Below are positions 8,701-14,169 of a stretch of 14,649 nt of DNA, piece by piece; positions within the stretch are counted from its first letter, which is position 1, and the number at the start of each line of letters is the position of its first letter. Under the pieces are notes generated by a model, which did no database searches, was not told the origin of the DNA, and was given only the letters and a program-made list of their open reading frames with translations. The DNA comes from BRH-c25 sp964574195 (GTDB lineage Bacteria; Bacillota; Clostridia; Lutisporales; Lutisporaceae). Location of the stretch: assembly GCA_964574195.1 (NCBI GenBank), contig CAZNMO010000115.1:1-14649 (forward strand), read 5' to 3'. A program made the position numbers and the translations under genes.

Positions 8701-9081
8701 TTCGCAGCGCACAAGTTTATGTCGCCTTTACTAGCAACTGATAGCTTCTTGTTGGTTGGTATGTCCACTTCTCTGTCTGGAACATACGTCTCAAGAAATA
8801 TCGAGCTTACACAGGTTTACAAGAAAGTTAAGCAAGTAATTGACGCCTATGTTCCAAGCGGTTGTTCTGTAACGCCTATGTTCACTCACGACGGTACAAC
8901 TTGGATTAAAGGTACACAAGTAAGCTCTGAACAGGTTGATAGTGACTTCACGCGTTTCGTGTATGAGTACGATATTCCTGTTGGCGTGAACCCTAAACAG
9001 TTCAAAGCTAAAATTGACATGACAGCTACATTCTCATGGTTACGACCAAGAGCACGTCGCTTCATGAACATCATAAAATAA
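5701..9081 (+). CDS. Large DUF4815-like tail/fibre protein
   Basis: A protein of 1126 residues, the largest intact gene here, started by GGGGTG (5690-5695) and ATG at 5701. The N-terminus has the signature I associate with the DUF4815 phage family: YPYNDDFDASKNYSHIL, then PGRGAQAREFTQIQTIMKDY and ILREGNVVEG. A predicted helical stretch with coiled-coil character lies at about residues 457-490 (LSMEDLQYMVSRLEDLEWNQ). Further on, YDPLAQSFIFDDNRVLTSVG (near residue 785) starts a jelly-roll-like part with CQGGEQYCVVI. The C-terminal part contains many short strands and ends RARRFMNIIK. Proteins of this type are structural and are found beside baseplate genes. The size and beta-rich make-up fit a baseplate-proximal fibre or a fibre connector. 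I see no catalytic motif. The gene is followed by a likely terminator, so it ends the baseplate transcription block. Confidence 0.78.
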   Translation: MVNKNSYPYNDDFDASKNYSHILAVPGRGAQAREFTQIQTIMKDYLGRLSDAILREGNVVEGMGFTVSNGKIIVEDGKVYLKGLIHNFYKQSLDINMVGECSVGVKLEESIITEVEDPSLRDPATGMTNYQKEGAHRIKSVPVLTVNDEAAPVLYRFMDGELQTDPVKPQLDVVSDLLARRTYDESGNYKVSGLTLFTEPYDDNFILVNVEAGKAYIKGYEVIKPTSVKTKIRIANDVRTIMNEPRTYTTASNKYPLSNRHVKRILDVVSPVDVVEEQVSRGNVPGTKDYLKHNTAVSVSRVVVKDGNGTVLVTYTEGKDFQLVDNQAIDWSLNFGDSKEPNGGMTYYVSYVYNKQMVPGVDYKLVKAENMGDYDQIEFLPGGDKPSTNGQYRVDYEFYLSRRDLISMDKLGNIIVTEGQPDLERSVMAPDLTDIETLRLGTVNLIPNSNQATVNSSSISRLSMEDLQYMVSRLEDLEWNQAVNALDKEAMEGEPATELKGIFSDNFTSFNKGDFSHPDFNIAYSVEEGHIMLPLGNAKVDQPTIIAGSNLKWGRIVTAPMREVVEVEQMYATGSMLVNPYNVFNKLATMKLTPEVDNWIDTEKIVVEGANGTPISYSVARWWYHGGSPSSANDKWVHDNVQLDAGQSWDGWDNKTGTITTRSQGQTLLDEAILFMRQRDVEVTISNTMPNSDNLECTFDGQRVDLTPMKGTAAGATPGTLKSDANGVAHGKFRVPAGVRTGTREVLVRNNANTATAPYTATGRRRVVEEIVTRQRVTVTPYDPLAQSFIFDDNRVLTSVGLYFKDLDAANNATVQVRNVVNGYPGQVIIAEKVLTPAMILGSTNASAETKVTFDDPVVCQGGEQYCVVILTDSDKYSMYVAELGKQDIVTKEYVVKQPYLAGTLFSSANALTWTAHQTMDLKFRLYTARFEEQGVIEFSDVKFDVNEIDKFMMMSDFLTPQKTGCTWEAKVDDGPWLPISTYQEKDLTNKATTVKLRATFAAHKFMSPLLATDSFLLVGMSTSLSGTYVSRNIELTQVYKKVKQVIDAYVPSGCSVTPMFTHDGTTWIKGTQVSSEQVDSDFTRFVYEYDIPVGVNPKQFKAKIDMTATFSWLRPRARRFMNIIK

Positions 9082-9085
9082 CACA

Positions 9086-9130
9086 ACGAGATTGGGCGAG
9101 GCACATGTTTGCCCTGCCCATTTCGTTTTT
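9086..9130 (+). terminator. Likely rho-independent terminator after the DUF4815-like gene
   Basis: The stem arms are GGGCGAGGCA (9094-9103) and TGCCCTGCCC (9110-9119). They pair over 10 positions with one G-U pair and one A-C mismatch, around the loop CATGTT. Outer bases ACGA (9086-9089) and TCGT (9123-9126) can extend it with small bulges. A run of five T (9126-9130) follows at once. It lies between the stop at 9081 and the ribosome binding site at 9133. No promoter is obvious in the 15 bases that follow, so it probably attenuates read-through rather than fully stopping it. Confidence 0.8.
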
Positions 9131-9145
9131 ACGGAGGGAAACTAT

Positions 9146-9325
9146 ATGCCAAACATGAGAAAATGCGTTCACAGTGGTGCGATAATCTTTGATTTAACTC
9201 CAGAGGAGAAAGAAGTCAAGGACATGAAAGCGGAAATGGAAGTTATGAAAGAACAGCTTGCAGCTCTATTAAAAGCTAATGAACAACCAAAGGTAAAAAC
9301 GGCGAGAAAGACTTCAGGAGCGTAA
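9146..9325 (+). CDS. Small coiled-coil-like protein, 59 residues
   Basis: The ATG at 9146 has a good site (GGAGGG, 9133-9138) at normal spacing. A longer in-frame version starting at 9092 would run through the terminator and lacks a site, so the 59-residue form is chosen. The N-terminus is MPNMRKCVHSGAIIFDLTPE. Residues about 21-47 form a charged, Met/Leu-rich helix with heptad-like spacing (VKDMKAEMEVMKEQLAALL). The tail is Lys-rich (KVKTARKTSGA). I do not recognise a family. Small proteins of this kind near fibre genes may be assembly factors or short structural linkers, but that is a guess based on position. It opens the fibre half of the cluster, directly after the terminator and 12 bases before the fibre gene. 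Confidence 0.72.
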   Translation: MPNMRKCVHSGAIIFDLTPEEKEVKDMKAEMEVMKEQLAALLKANEQPKVKTARKTSGA

Positions 9326-9337
9326 GGGGGCGTTAAC

Positions 9338-10063
9338 ATGGCTTATAATGGTGAAGAGGTTTTAATTGGCGATTCTGTGTTAACACTCACGAATAAATTG
9401 AACGACGCAATGCGAGAAATCAAACGGTTGTCCTATATAATGGATGAGAGTGGAATAGGCTCTATGTTACTGCCAAACTGGTTTGCTAACAAGCAGTATC
9501 CTTCTAGTTCGATTATAGCAACAGAAACAGACAAGTACAAGGTTGAAGTACCAATCTCAGGGACTTCTAACCCACAATTCACTTCTGGAACTGGTACAGA
9601 CGGTGCTGTGACAATAGAGTTCTTTGCTAGGTCAGCTCCTTGGGTTGCAGGTAAAGCTTATGCCGTTGGAGACCATGTTCACAGTGAAGGTATTATATAC
9701 AAAGTAATCGTTGCTGGGACTTCTTCTACAACTGGTTTTGGTCCAATTGTTAAAGAGGGCGAGCAGGTTGATGGTACAGTCACTTGGCTTGTTGTAGCCA
9801 ACACAGCTGTATTCCGTAAAAGCTCCACGCCGTATGTGGAAGGTACTATCATAATTGTAGCCGATGCCCGTTTATATAAGGTTATCCCAGGATTTTCAGG
9901 CTCTACTAAGCCTAACCACACTAGCGGAACGGTAACAAATGGAAATCTGCGGTTGACTTGGTTAGACAAAAATGTAAACTCTCCAATACTAACAGTAAAC
10001 GGTATGAAATATAGACTATCGGTGGACGAAAGTGGAGCGTTAATAACAACTAAGGTGGTGTGA
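9338..10063 (+). CDS. Short tail fibre with three carbohydrate-binding-like modules
   Basis: A protein of 241 residues. Residues 1-45 are helical (TLTNKLNDAMREIKRLSYIM) and may trimerise or anchor the fibre. Three related modules follow. The first starts near NWFANKQYPSSS and contains GTSNPQFTSGTGTDG. The second is PWVAGKAYAVGDHVHSEG, then IYKVIVAGTSS and DGTVTW. The third has FRKSSTPYVEGTIIIVADAR, then YKVIPGFSG, PNHTSGTV and LRLTW. The pattern W-x-x-x-x-x-Y-x-x-G-D-x-V...Y-x-x...G-T-S...T-x-G...G-x-(V/L)-x-W resembles CBM5/12-like chitin-binding or fibre modules. The same three modules, in the same order, recur in the C-terminal part of the tailspike downstream (352-codon frame). The likely role is binding cell-surface sugars. 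The ribosome binding site is GGGGG (9326-9330). The gene ends at TGA 10061-10063, close to the TTG start of the tailspike. Confidence 0.75.
   Translation: MAYNGEEVLIGDSVLTLTNKLNDAMREIKRLSYIMDESGIGSMLLPNWFANKQYPSSSIIATETDKYKVEVPISGTSNPQFTSGTGTDGAVTIEFFARSAPWVAGKAYAVGDHVHSEGIIYKVIVAGTSSTTGFGPIVKEGEQVDGTVTWLVVANTAVFRKSSTPYVEGTIIIVADARLYKVIPGFSGSTKPNHTSGTVTNGNLRLTWLDKNVNSPILTVNGMKYRLSVDESGALITTKVV
9560..9591 (+). repeat. 32-base direct repeat, copy 1 (fibre gene)
   Basis: This stretch, starting GGGACTTCTAACCC, matches 12853-12884 at 31 of 32 bases. It codes for GTSNPQFTSG. Sequence on both sides drops to clearly lower similarity, so the near-identity is a local patch. Confidence 0.85.
10052..10060 (+). 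promoter_or_regulatory. Ribosome binding site for a TTG start
   Basis: AAGGTGGTG lies seven bases before the TTG at 10068 and inside the last codons of the preceding gene. It supports TTG as the start of the tailspike. The nearby ATG at 10063 is in another frame and leads to a stop after 15 codons. Confidence 0.7.
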
Positions 10064-10067
10064 TGCG

Positions 10068-12533
10068 TTGGATTATATCGGAAGAAGAATTGACTACAAT
10101 CAATCCATAAAGACAGTCGCTGACCGAGTAAACGAAATGATGCCATTCTTGGAGGGCTTAGTGAATGAAACTAAGCCTTTTGTGACTCAACTAGCTTTGA
10201 GAACTACACCTGTCACTAGCTCAGTAGAGCCAACCGAGGACTTGCAGGAAGGTCTTATTTGGTACAACTCAGAGAAAGATGAATTGAAAATGTACATCGC
10301 TGGACAGTTCCGCAGTATGGGCAGCGGAGGTACGACACCAGAACCTCAACCTGAGCCAGGAAGCAAAGACAACATACGTTACCATGATACAGTGGCAGAT
10401 ATGTTAGTTGATGAGAACCTGGAGAAAGGTTCAGTTGTAATGACGAGAGGTTACTACAAAAAGGACGACGATGGCGGAGCGTTGTATCTTATAGAAGAGG
10501 TAGAAAGAGGGTTGGAAACTGGTCCAACTTGGTCTATGAAGCTTACAAAGAAGAACTTGTTTGCTAACATTCAAAACAGAGACCGTGTAACATATCGTAT
10601 GTTTGGAGCTAAACTTGATGGAGTAAATGATGATGGACCAACAATGCGTTTATGTCATAACTACGCTCACACAATTTACACAAAAGACCAAACTGGGCGA
10701 ATCAAACAGTACACGTGTAAAGTAGAGAACCATTCAGGAATCATATACAAGAAAGATGCCGTAGCAATCAACGTCTACACTGATATGGATTTGTCTGGTT
10801 CAACGCTTATTGTTGACGACACAAATGCAACTTGGTTCGGCTTGTACGTATGGGGCGACGTTAATGTTGATTATTTCAGTCTTGAGCTTACAGATGAGCA
10901 GAGAGCGCACCTTCATGAAGGTTCTTACTACTTCCCTATGACTGACAACAGCATTCCAGCCAATATCGCTATCCAGCTTTCTGAAGAACCGTACTCAGCG
11001 AGGGATGACGTTGGATATTCATATACAGTAGGACGTAAAGAGCTTTTAATTCACGATATGCATGGTATTTGCGCAAGCCCACTTACTTCAGACTGGCGAA
11101 ACGCAGGAGGACGGGACATAAAGTGTCCAGTAACGAATTTGGATACAGGTATCACTTCTGTAGAACGTTTCACATCCAAGTTCCATGCTTCATTCACTCA
11201 CATTCCGAATCAACATCTGACTTTCGTAGGCTGCGACGTTATGCTGAACGTGTCAACGGATAAGTATGTGTCTGTTCTGTGGGTTAAACGTCACAACTGT
11301 ACGGTTAAGGACTTTGTATTCAGACCTCACAGAAACTCTCTGCGCAACCCTATCTTCAAGAATGCTATGGTTTATCTTTGGGACTCGTATAATGTAACAG
11401 TACAGAATCTACAAGGATTCAACGGAGCAGGGAGAAACGACGTGGGCGCTGGATTTACTGCTACTTCTGGTTACATGCTGCGTATGTCCAACTGTTCTGA
11501 CGTTCTTGTGAGAGATTGTAGGCTGCTTGGATACTGGGGAGCTACAGCTATGAACAGTACAAAGAACGTTCGTTTTGAACGTTGCCAACTTAACAGGATT
11601 GACAGCCACGATTATATTAGCAATCTATTCGTGGACGATTGTATCTTGTACCACCATGGACTTCAGGTAGGACACGGAACGGGTATGTTGTCTATTACGA
11701 ACTGTACTCAATACGTGGAGCCAGTACCTGACTTGAGCTATACGAACCACTTGTTGGAGCTAAATACAACATATGGACGAGTATTTGCTGGTAAAGTATA
11801 CATCGACAACATAAAGGTAGTTGTGAAGAAGGGCACTCCAGAGTATGCAATCATACAAGGTTCTTTCTGGGAGAACGCCGTTGCAATCACTGAAAAGTAT
11901 GAGCTTCCAGAGATTACAGTGAGCAACTTCCAACTGGACGCTGAAGACATAAATGAATTGGTGTATGTAGAGATTGGGGGGAAGCGTAACGCAGCGACAA
12001 GTCAAGAAATGCCAAATCATATCAAGGGAATAGCTATTGACAACAAAGTTCGTTGGCAATACCTGGGACGAGAGAAACAGTGGGTTGCTGGAGCTGATGT
12101 GGTCAAGGGTGACGTCATGAAGTCCCAAGGTAACTATTATGAAGCTCAGAACGACGGGCGACTTGGTATTGTACCGCCTACTCATACTAGCGGTATCACT
12201 TCGAATGGTACTGTTGTTCTGAAGGCTATCGGTTCCAACTTGTCTTGGAAAGCTCGTTACGATTATGTTGAGGGGGATATAATGGTTATCCCAACTGGTA
12301 GCGTGTATGTTCCTAAAGTGTACCGATGTGTTCAATCAGGTACATCTAACGGCGATATGCCTATACACACAACTGGTCTAGTTGCTGACAATGAGCTTAC
12401 TTGGGAGTATGTGGGGGAAACTGCAAAAATAGCTTTGAAGTTTGAACCAGGAAAAACTTACTTCCCTGGTGACTTAGTTCAAACTTCAATCGGTCTTTTC
12501 CGATGGGGTTGCGGGCACAGAAATGCCTACTAA
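10068..12533 (+). CDS. Beta-helix tailspike (frame interrupted near 12505; C-terminal modules in next frame)
   Basis: 821 residues from TTG at 10068. The start is supported because the translation DYIGRRIDYNQSIKTVADRV lines up with the start of the paralogue at 13597. Residues 1-84 are the attachment domain, ending AGQFRSMG, followed by a Pro/Glu linker (about 85-99). Residues 172-200 hold the Pectate_lyase_3 entry motif MFGAKLDGVNDDGP. After it, repeats typical of a right-handed beta-helix run to about residue 620 (for example YNVTVQNLQG, CSDVLVRDCRLLGYWGATAM, TKNVRFERCQL). This fold is common in trimeric tailspikes that bind or cut surface polysaccharide. No catalytic residues can be assigned from sequence. 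From about residue 645 carbohydrate-binding-like modules begin (half a module, then modules at 672 and 727). A third starts at 792 and breaks off: its frame ends in WGCGHRNAY and a stop. The correct continuation is in the +1 frame (see 12505-12508). Confidence 0.85.
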   Translation: MDYIGRRIDYNQSIKTVADRVNEMMPFLEGLVNETKPFVTQLALRTTPVTSSVEPTEDLQEGLIWYNSEKDELKMYIAGQFRSMGSGGTTPEPQPEPGSKDNIRYHDTVADMLVDENLEKGSVVMTRGYYKKDDDGGALYLIEEVERGLETGPTWSMKLTKKNLFANIQNRDRVTYRMFGAKLDGVNDDGPTMRLCHNYAHTIYTKDQTGRIKQYTCKVENHSGIIYKKDAVAINVYTDMDLSGSTLIVDDTNATWFGLYVWGDVNVDYFSLELTDEQRAHLHEGSYYFPMTDNSIPANIAIQLSEEPYSARDDVGYSYTVGRKELLIHDMHGICASPLTSDWRNAGGRDIKCPVTNLDTGITSVERFTSKFHASFTHIPNQHLTFVGCDVMLNVSTDKYVSVLWVKRHNCTVKDFVFRPHRNSLRNPIFKNAMVYLWDSYNVTVQNLQGFNGAGRNDVGAGFTATSGYMLRMSNCSDVLVRDCRLLGYWGATAMNSTKNVRFERCQLNRIDSHDYISNLFVDDCILYHHGLQVGHGTGMLSITNCTQYVEPVPDLSYTNHLLELNTTYGRVFAGKVYIDNIKVVVKKGTPEYAIIQGSFWENAVAITEKYELPEITVSNFQLDAEDINELVYVEIGGKRNAATSQEMPNHIKGIAIDNKVRWQYLGREKQWVAGADVVKGDVMKSQGNYYEAQNDGRLGIVPPTHTSGITSNGTVVLKAIGSNLSWKARYDYVEGDIMVIPTGSVYVPKVYRCVQSGTSNGDMPIHTTGLVADNELTWEYVGETAKIALKFEPGKTYFPGDLVQTSIGLFRWGCGHRNAY
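12505..12508 (+). other. Frameshift site in the tailspike (GGGG run)
   Basis: Removing one G from TGGGGTT changes the reading from GLFR-WGCGHRNAY-stop to GLFR-WVAGTEMPTNNG and on into the downstream frame. The restored text matches the module pattern seen elsewhere (YRCVQSGTSNGDMP). The whole span 10068-13581 is then 1171 codons including stop. I see no classical slippery or stop-associated +1 frameshift signal (such as CCC-TGA), so an indel or a sequencing error is the simplest reading. Confidence 0.8.
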
Positions 12534-13581
12534 CAACGGTTGGTTCAAGAACACGACAACTGGAACGCTCACTCTCCAATACGTTGGAGGGGCTTGGGAA
12601 CCAGGAAAGTGGTTTGACATCAACGCTTATTGTGACGCTAGAGGTAAGCTGTACCGAGTATATGGACACTACGGCACAACGAGCGGTATTCTACCTGAAG
12701 AAAACAACGGGACAGCGAACGATGGGGACATTATTTGGAGAGACATGGGGCTTTCAAACTCCATGACACCTTGGGTTGCGGATACAAGATTCTCTGCTGG
12801 TAGGAAGTTAGTTACTGCTACTGATGTGTACGAGGTAAAGAACGGGGTAACAGGGACTTCTAACCCGCAATTCACTTCTGGAACGGGCGTTGATGGTACT
12901 GTTGCTATTGAGTTCGTTGGTCACTCTGCAGTATGGCAAAAGAGTACGCAGTACTCTATTGGAGATATGGTACACAGCGGAGCTAAAGTATACAGATGTA
13001 TTCAAGCTGGTACGTCTGCTTCAACTGGCTGGGGACCAAACGTTGAGTCTGGTAACACTGAAGACAACACAGTTGTTTGGACTACAATTTCCAACTCTGC
13101 AGTATTCCACAGAAACTTGACAGAATACCCAGAAGGGACTCACATCATTGTGGCGGATGCTCGTATCTACAAAGTAATCCAAGGGTATACAGGAGCAGAA
13201 CCACCAACCCATACTACAGGAACAGTCGTGAACGGTATCCTGAACCTGACTTGGGTGTCCAAGGCGGAAGCTACTATGTGGAAGCCAAAGTCACCATATA
13301 ATTTGGGTGACGAGGTAATTGTGGAAGGACGCTCTTACGTCTGTGTTAGCGACGGCGTTCTGGTTTTAGGTAGAAGAATGCTGTTTGATAATATAGACAC
13401 AAATCTGGACAGCGTATCGGTGGTCAAATTCAGACCAAATACGGACATCAGAACGAAAATGAAAGACAACCGTTTTGAGGTAATAGTCCGAGATTGCCAC
13501 GGGGTAGACGACACAGACAATCCGACAGACTGGTTTGGCAGAGCGGATAACCCTAAACCGACGAAATTCATTGTGAAGTAG
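12523..13581 (+). CDS. C-terminal carbohydrate-binding-like modules of the tailspike (separated by frameshift)
   Basis: 352 codons from ATG 12523 to TAG 13579-13581. It continues the module chain of the tailspike and has no N-terminal domain of its own. It starts inside the interrupted module (MPTNNGWFKNTTTGTLTLQY). Full modules follow: AWEPGKWFDINAYCDARG with DGDIIW; PWVADTRFSAGRKLVTATDV with GTSNPQFTSGTGVDG; VWQKSTQYSIGDMVHSGAKV with YRCIQAGTSAS; and FHRNLTEYPEGTHIIVADAR with YKVIQGYTG and PPTHTTGTV. The last module, WKPKSPYNLGDEVIVEGRSY, leads to a divergent tail (VRDCHGVDDTDN, FGRADNPKPTKFIVK) that may be a trimerisation or cap segment. The ATG has only a weak site (GCGGGC, 12511-12516), and the Met itself belongs to the conserved module motif. 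So it is more likely the lost end of the tailspike than an independent gene, although internal initiation making a separate binding subunit cannot be excluded. Confidence 0.75.
   Translation: MPTNNGWFKNTTTGTLTLQYVGGAWEPGKWFDINAYCDARGKLYRVYGHYGTTSGILPEENNGTANDGDIIWRDMGLSNSMTPWVADTRFSAGRKLVTATDVYEVKNGVTGTSNPQFTSGTGVDGTVAIEFVGHSAVWQKSTQYSIGDMVHSGAKVYRCIQAGTSASTGWGPNVESGNTEDNTVVWTTISNSAVFHRNLTEYPEGTHIIVADARIYKVIQGYTGAEPPTHTTGTVVNGILNLTWVSKAEATMWKPKSPYNLGDEVIVEGRSYVCVSDGVLVLGRRMLFDNIDTNLDSVSVVKFRPNTDIRTKMKDNRFEVIVRDCHGVDDTDNPTDWFGRADNPKPTKFIVK
12853..12884 (+). repeat. 32-base direct repeat, copy 2 (tailspike modules)
   Basis: 31 of 32 bases match 9560-9591. The only difference is G instead of A at the fifteenth base, which is silent (CCG against CCA, both Pro). 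Confidence 0.85.
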
Positions 13582-13596
13582 GGAAGGTGTGAAACT

Positions 13597-14169
13597 ATGA
13601 ACTATAAGGGAAGAAAGATTCAATACAGCCAGTCAATTAAAACTGTTACTGACCGAGTTAATGAAATGATGCCTTATCTGGAGGACGTGAGCATGCTCAC
13701 GACTCCAGTTGTAAGCTCAACCCAACCCACTGAAAATCTGAAAGACGGTCTTGTGTGGTTCAACGACCTGGACAACTCTGTGAAAATGTACATTAATGGC
13801 CAGTTTAGAAGTATGGGCGGAAGTGGTGGGGGTAGCGGAGGAGAGCCTGGACTTGCTACAGGAGTTACAATGGAGTATGGGAACGCCGTCTATGCTAGAG
13901 AGAACGTATTCATGTACAGCCGAGCTTACGTTATACCTCCAGCTGTTACTGCTAACCTTGTATTTGACTACAAGAAAGAGGACGACGAGCTGGACAGACC
14001 AGGTAGACATATTATGGTTCCAATAGTAAAGCATATAATCAATAACATAGGCGGTGTTATGTACTACCGAGGTTGTCGTGTATACTGGACGGGTGACCAA
14101 GTTCCAGTGTCGATTAATAATGCGTACACTAGTATGCAAGCTGTATGTAGGGGTGTTAATAATGGATAA
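13597..14169 (+). CDS. Small fibre-associated protein with the tailspike attachment domain
   Basis: 190 residues, ATG 13597, ribosome binding site GGGAAGGTG (13581-13589). Residues 1-73 are a paralogue of the first 84 residues of the tailspike. SIKTV.DRVNEMMP, TTPV.SS..PTE and NGQFRSMG (AGQFRSMG in the tailspike) are shared, and the tailspike has about 11 extra residues in the middle. A Gly/Ser-rich flexible linker follows (about 74-84, GGSGGGSGG). The rest is a new domain of about 105 residues with LATGVTMEYGNAVYARENVF, a strand NLVFDYKKEDDEL and a cysteine-containing end (YYRGCRVYWTG). I do not recognise this second domain. The shared front suggests that it docks at the same site as the tailspike, or at a site of the same type. 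It could be a minor fibre or an adaptor for the next gene, whose start overlaps its stop. Confidence 0.75.
   Translation: MNYKGRKIQYSQSIKTVTDRVNEMMPYLEDVSMLTTPVVSSTQPTENLKDGLVWFNDLDNSVKMYINGQFRSMGGSGGGSGGEPGLATGVTMEYGNAVYARENVFMYSRAYVIPPAVTANLVFDYKKEDDELDRPGRHIMVPIVKHIINNIGGVMYYRGCRVYWTGDQVPVSINNAYTSMQAVCRGVNNG

Noticed and set aside
9092..9145. Longer 77-residue version of the small coiled-coil protein
   Set aside because: The extra 18 codons run through the terminator hairpin and T run, and a good ribosome binding site lies just before the ATG at 9146.
10063..10110. Small gene starting at ATG 10063
   Set aside because: It codes for only 15 residues before a stop and overlaps the tailspike start in another frame.
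12505..12508. Phase-variable poly-G switch
   Set aside because: A run of four G is too short for efficient slipped-strand phase variation.
12501..12533. Programmed +1 ribosomal frameshift in the tailspike
   Set aside because: The local codons (TTC CGA TGG GGT) contain no known +1 signal such as CCC followed by a stop, and slipping from TGG to GGG would pair poorly. An indel explains it more simply.
9338..14169. Diversity-generating retroelement target in the fibre genes
   Set aside because: No reverse transcriptase gene and no template/variable repeat pair with A-specific differences is visible. The 32-base repeat differs at one position only.
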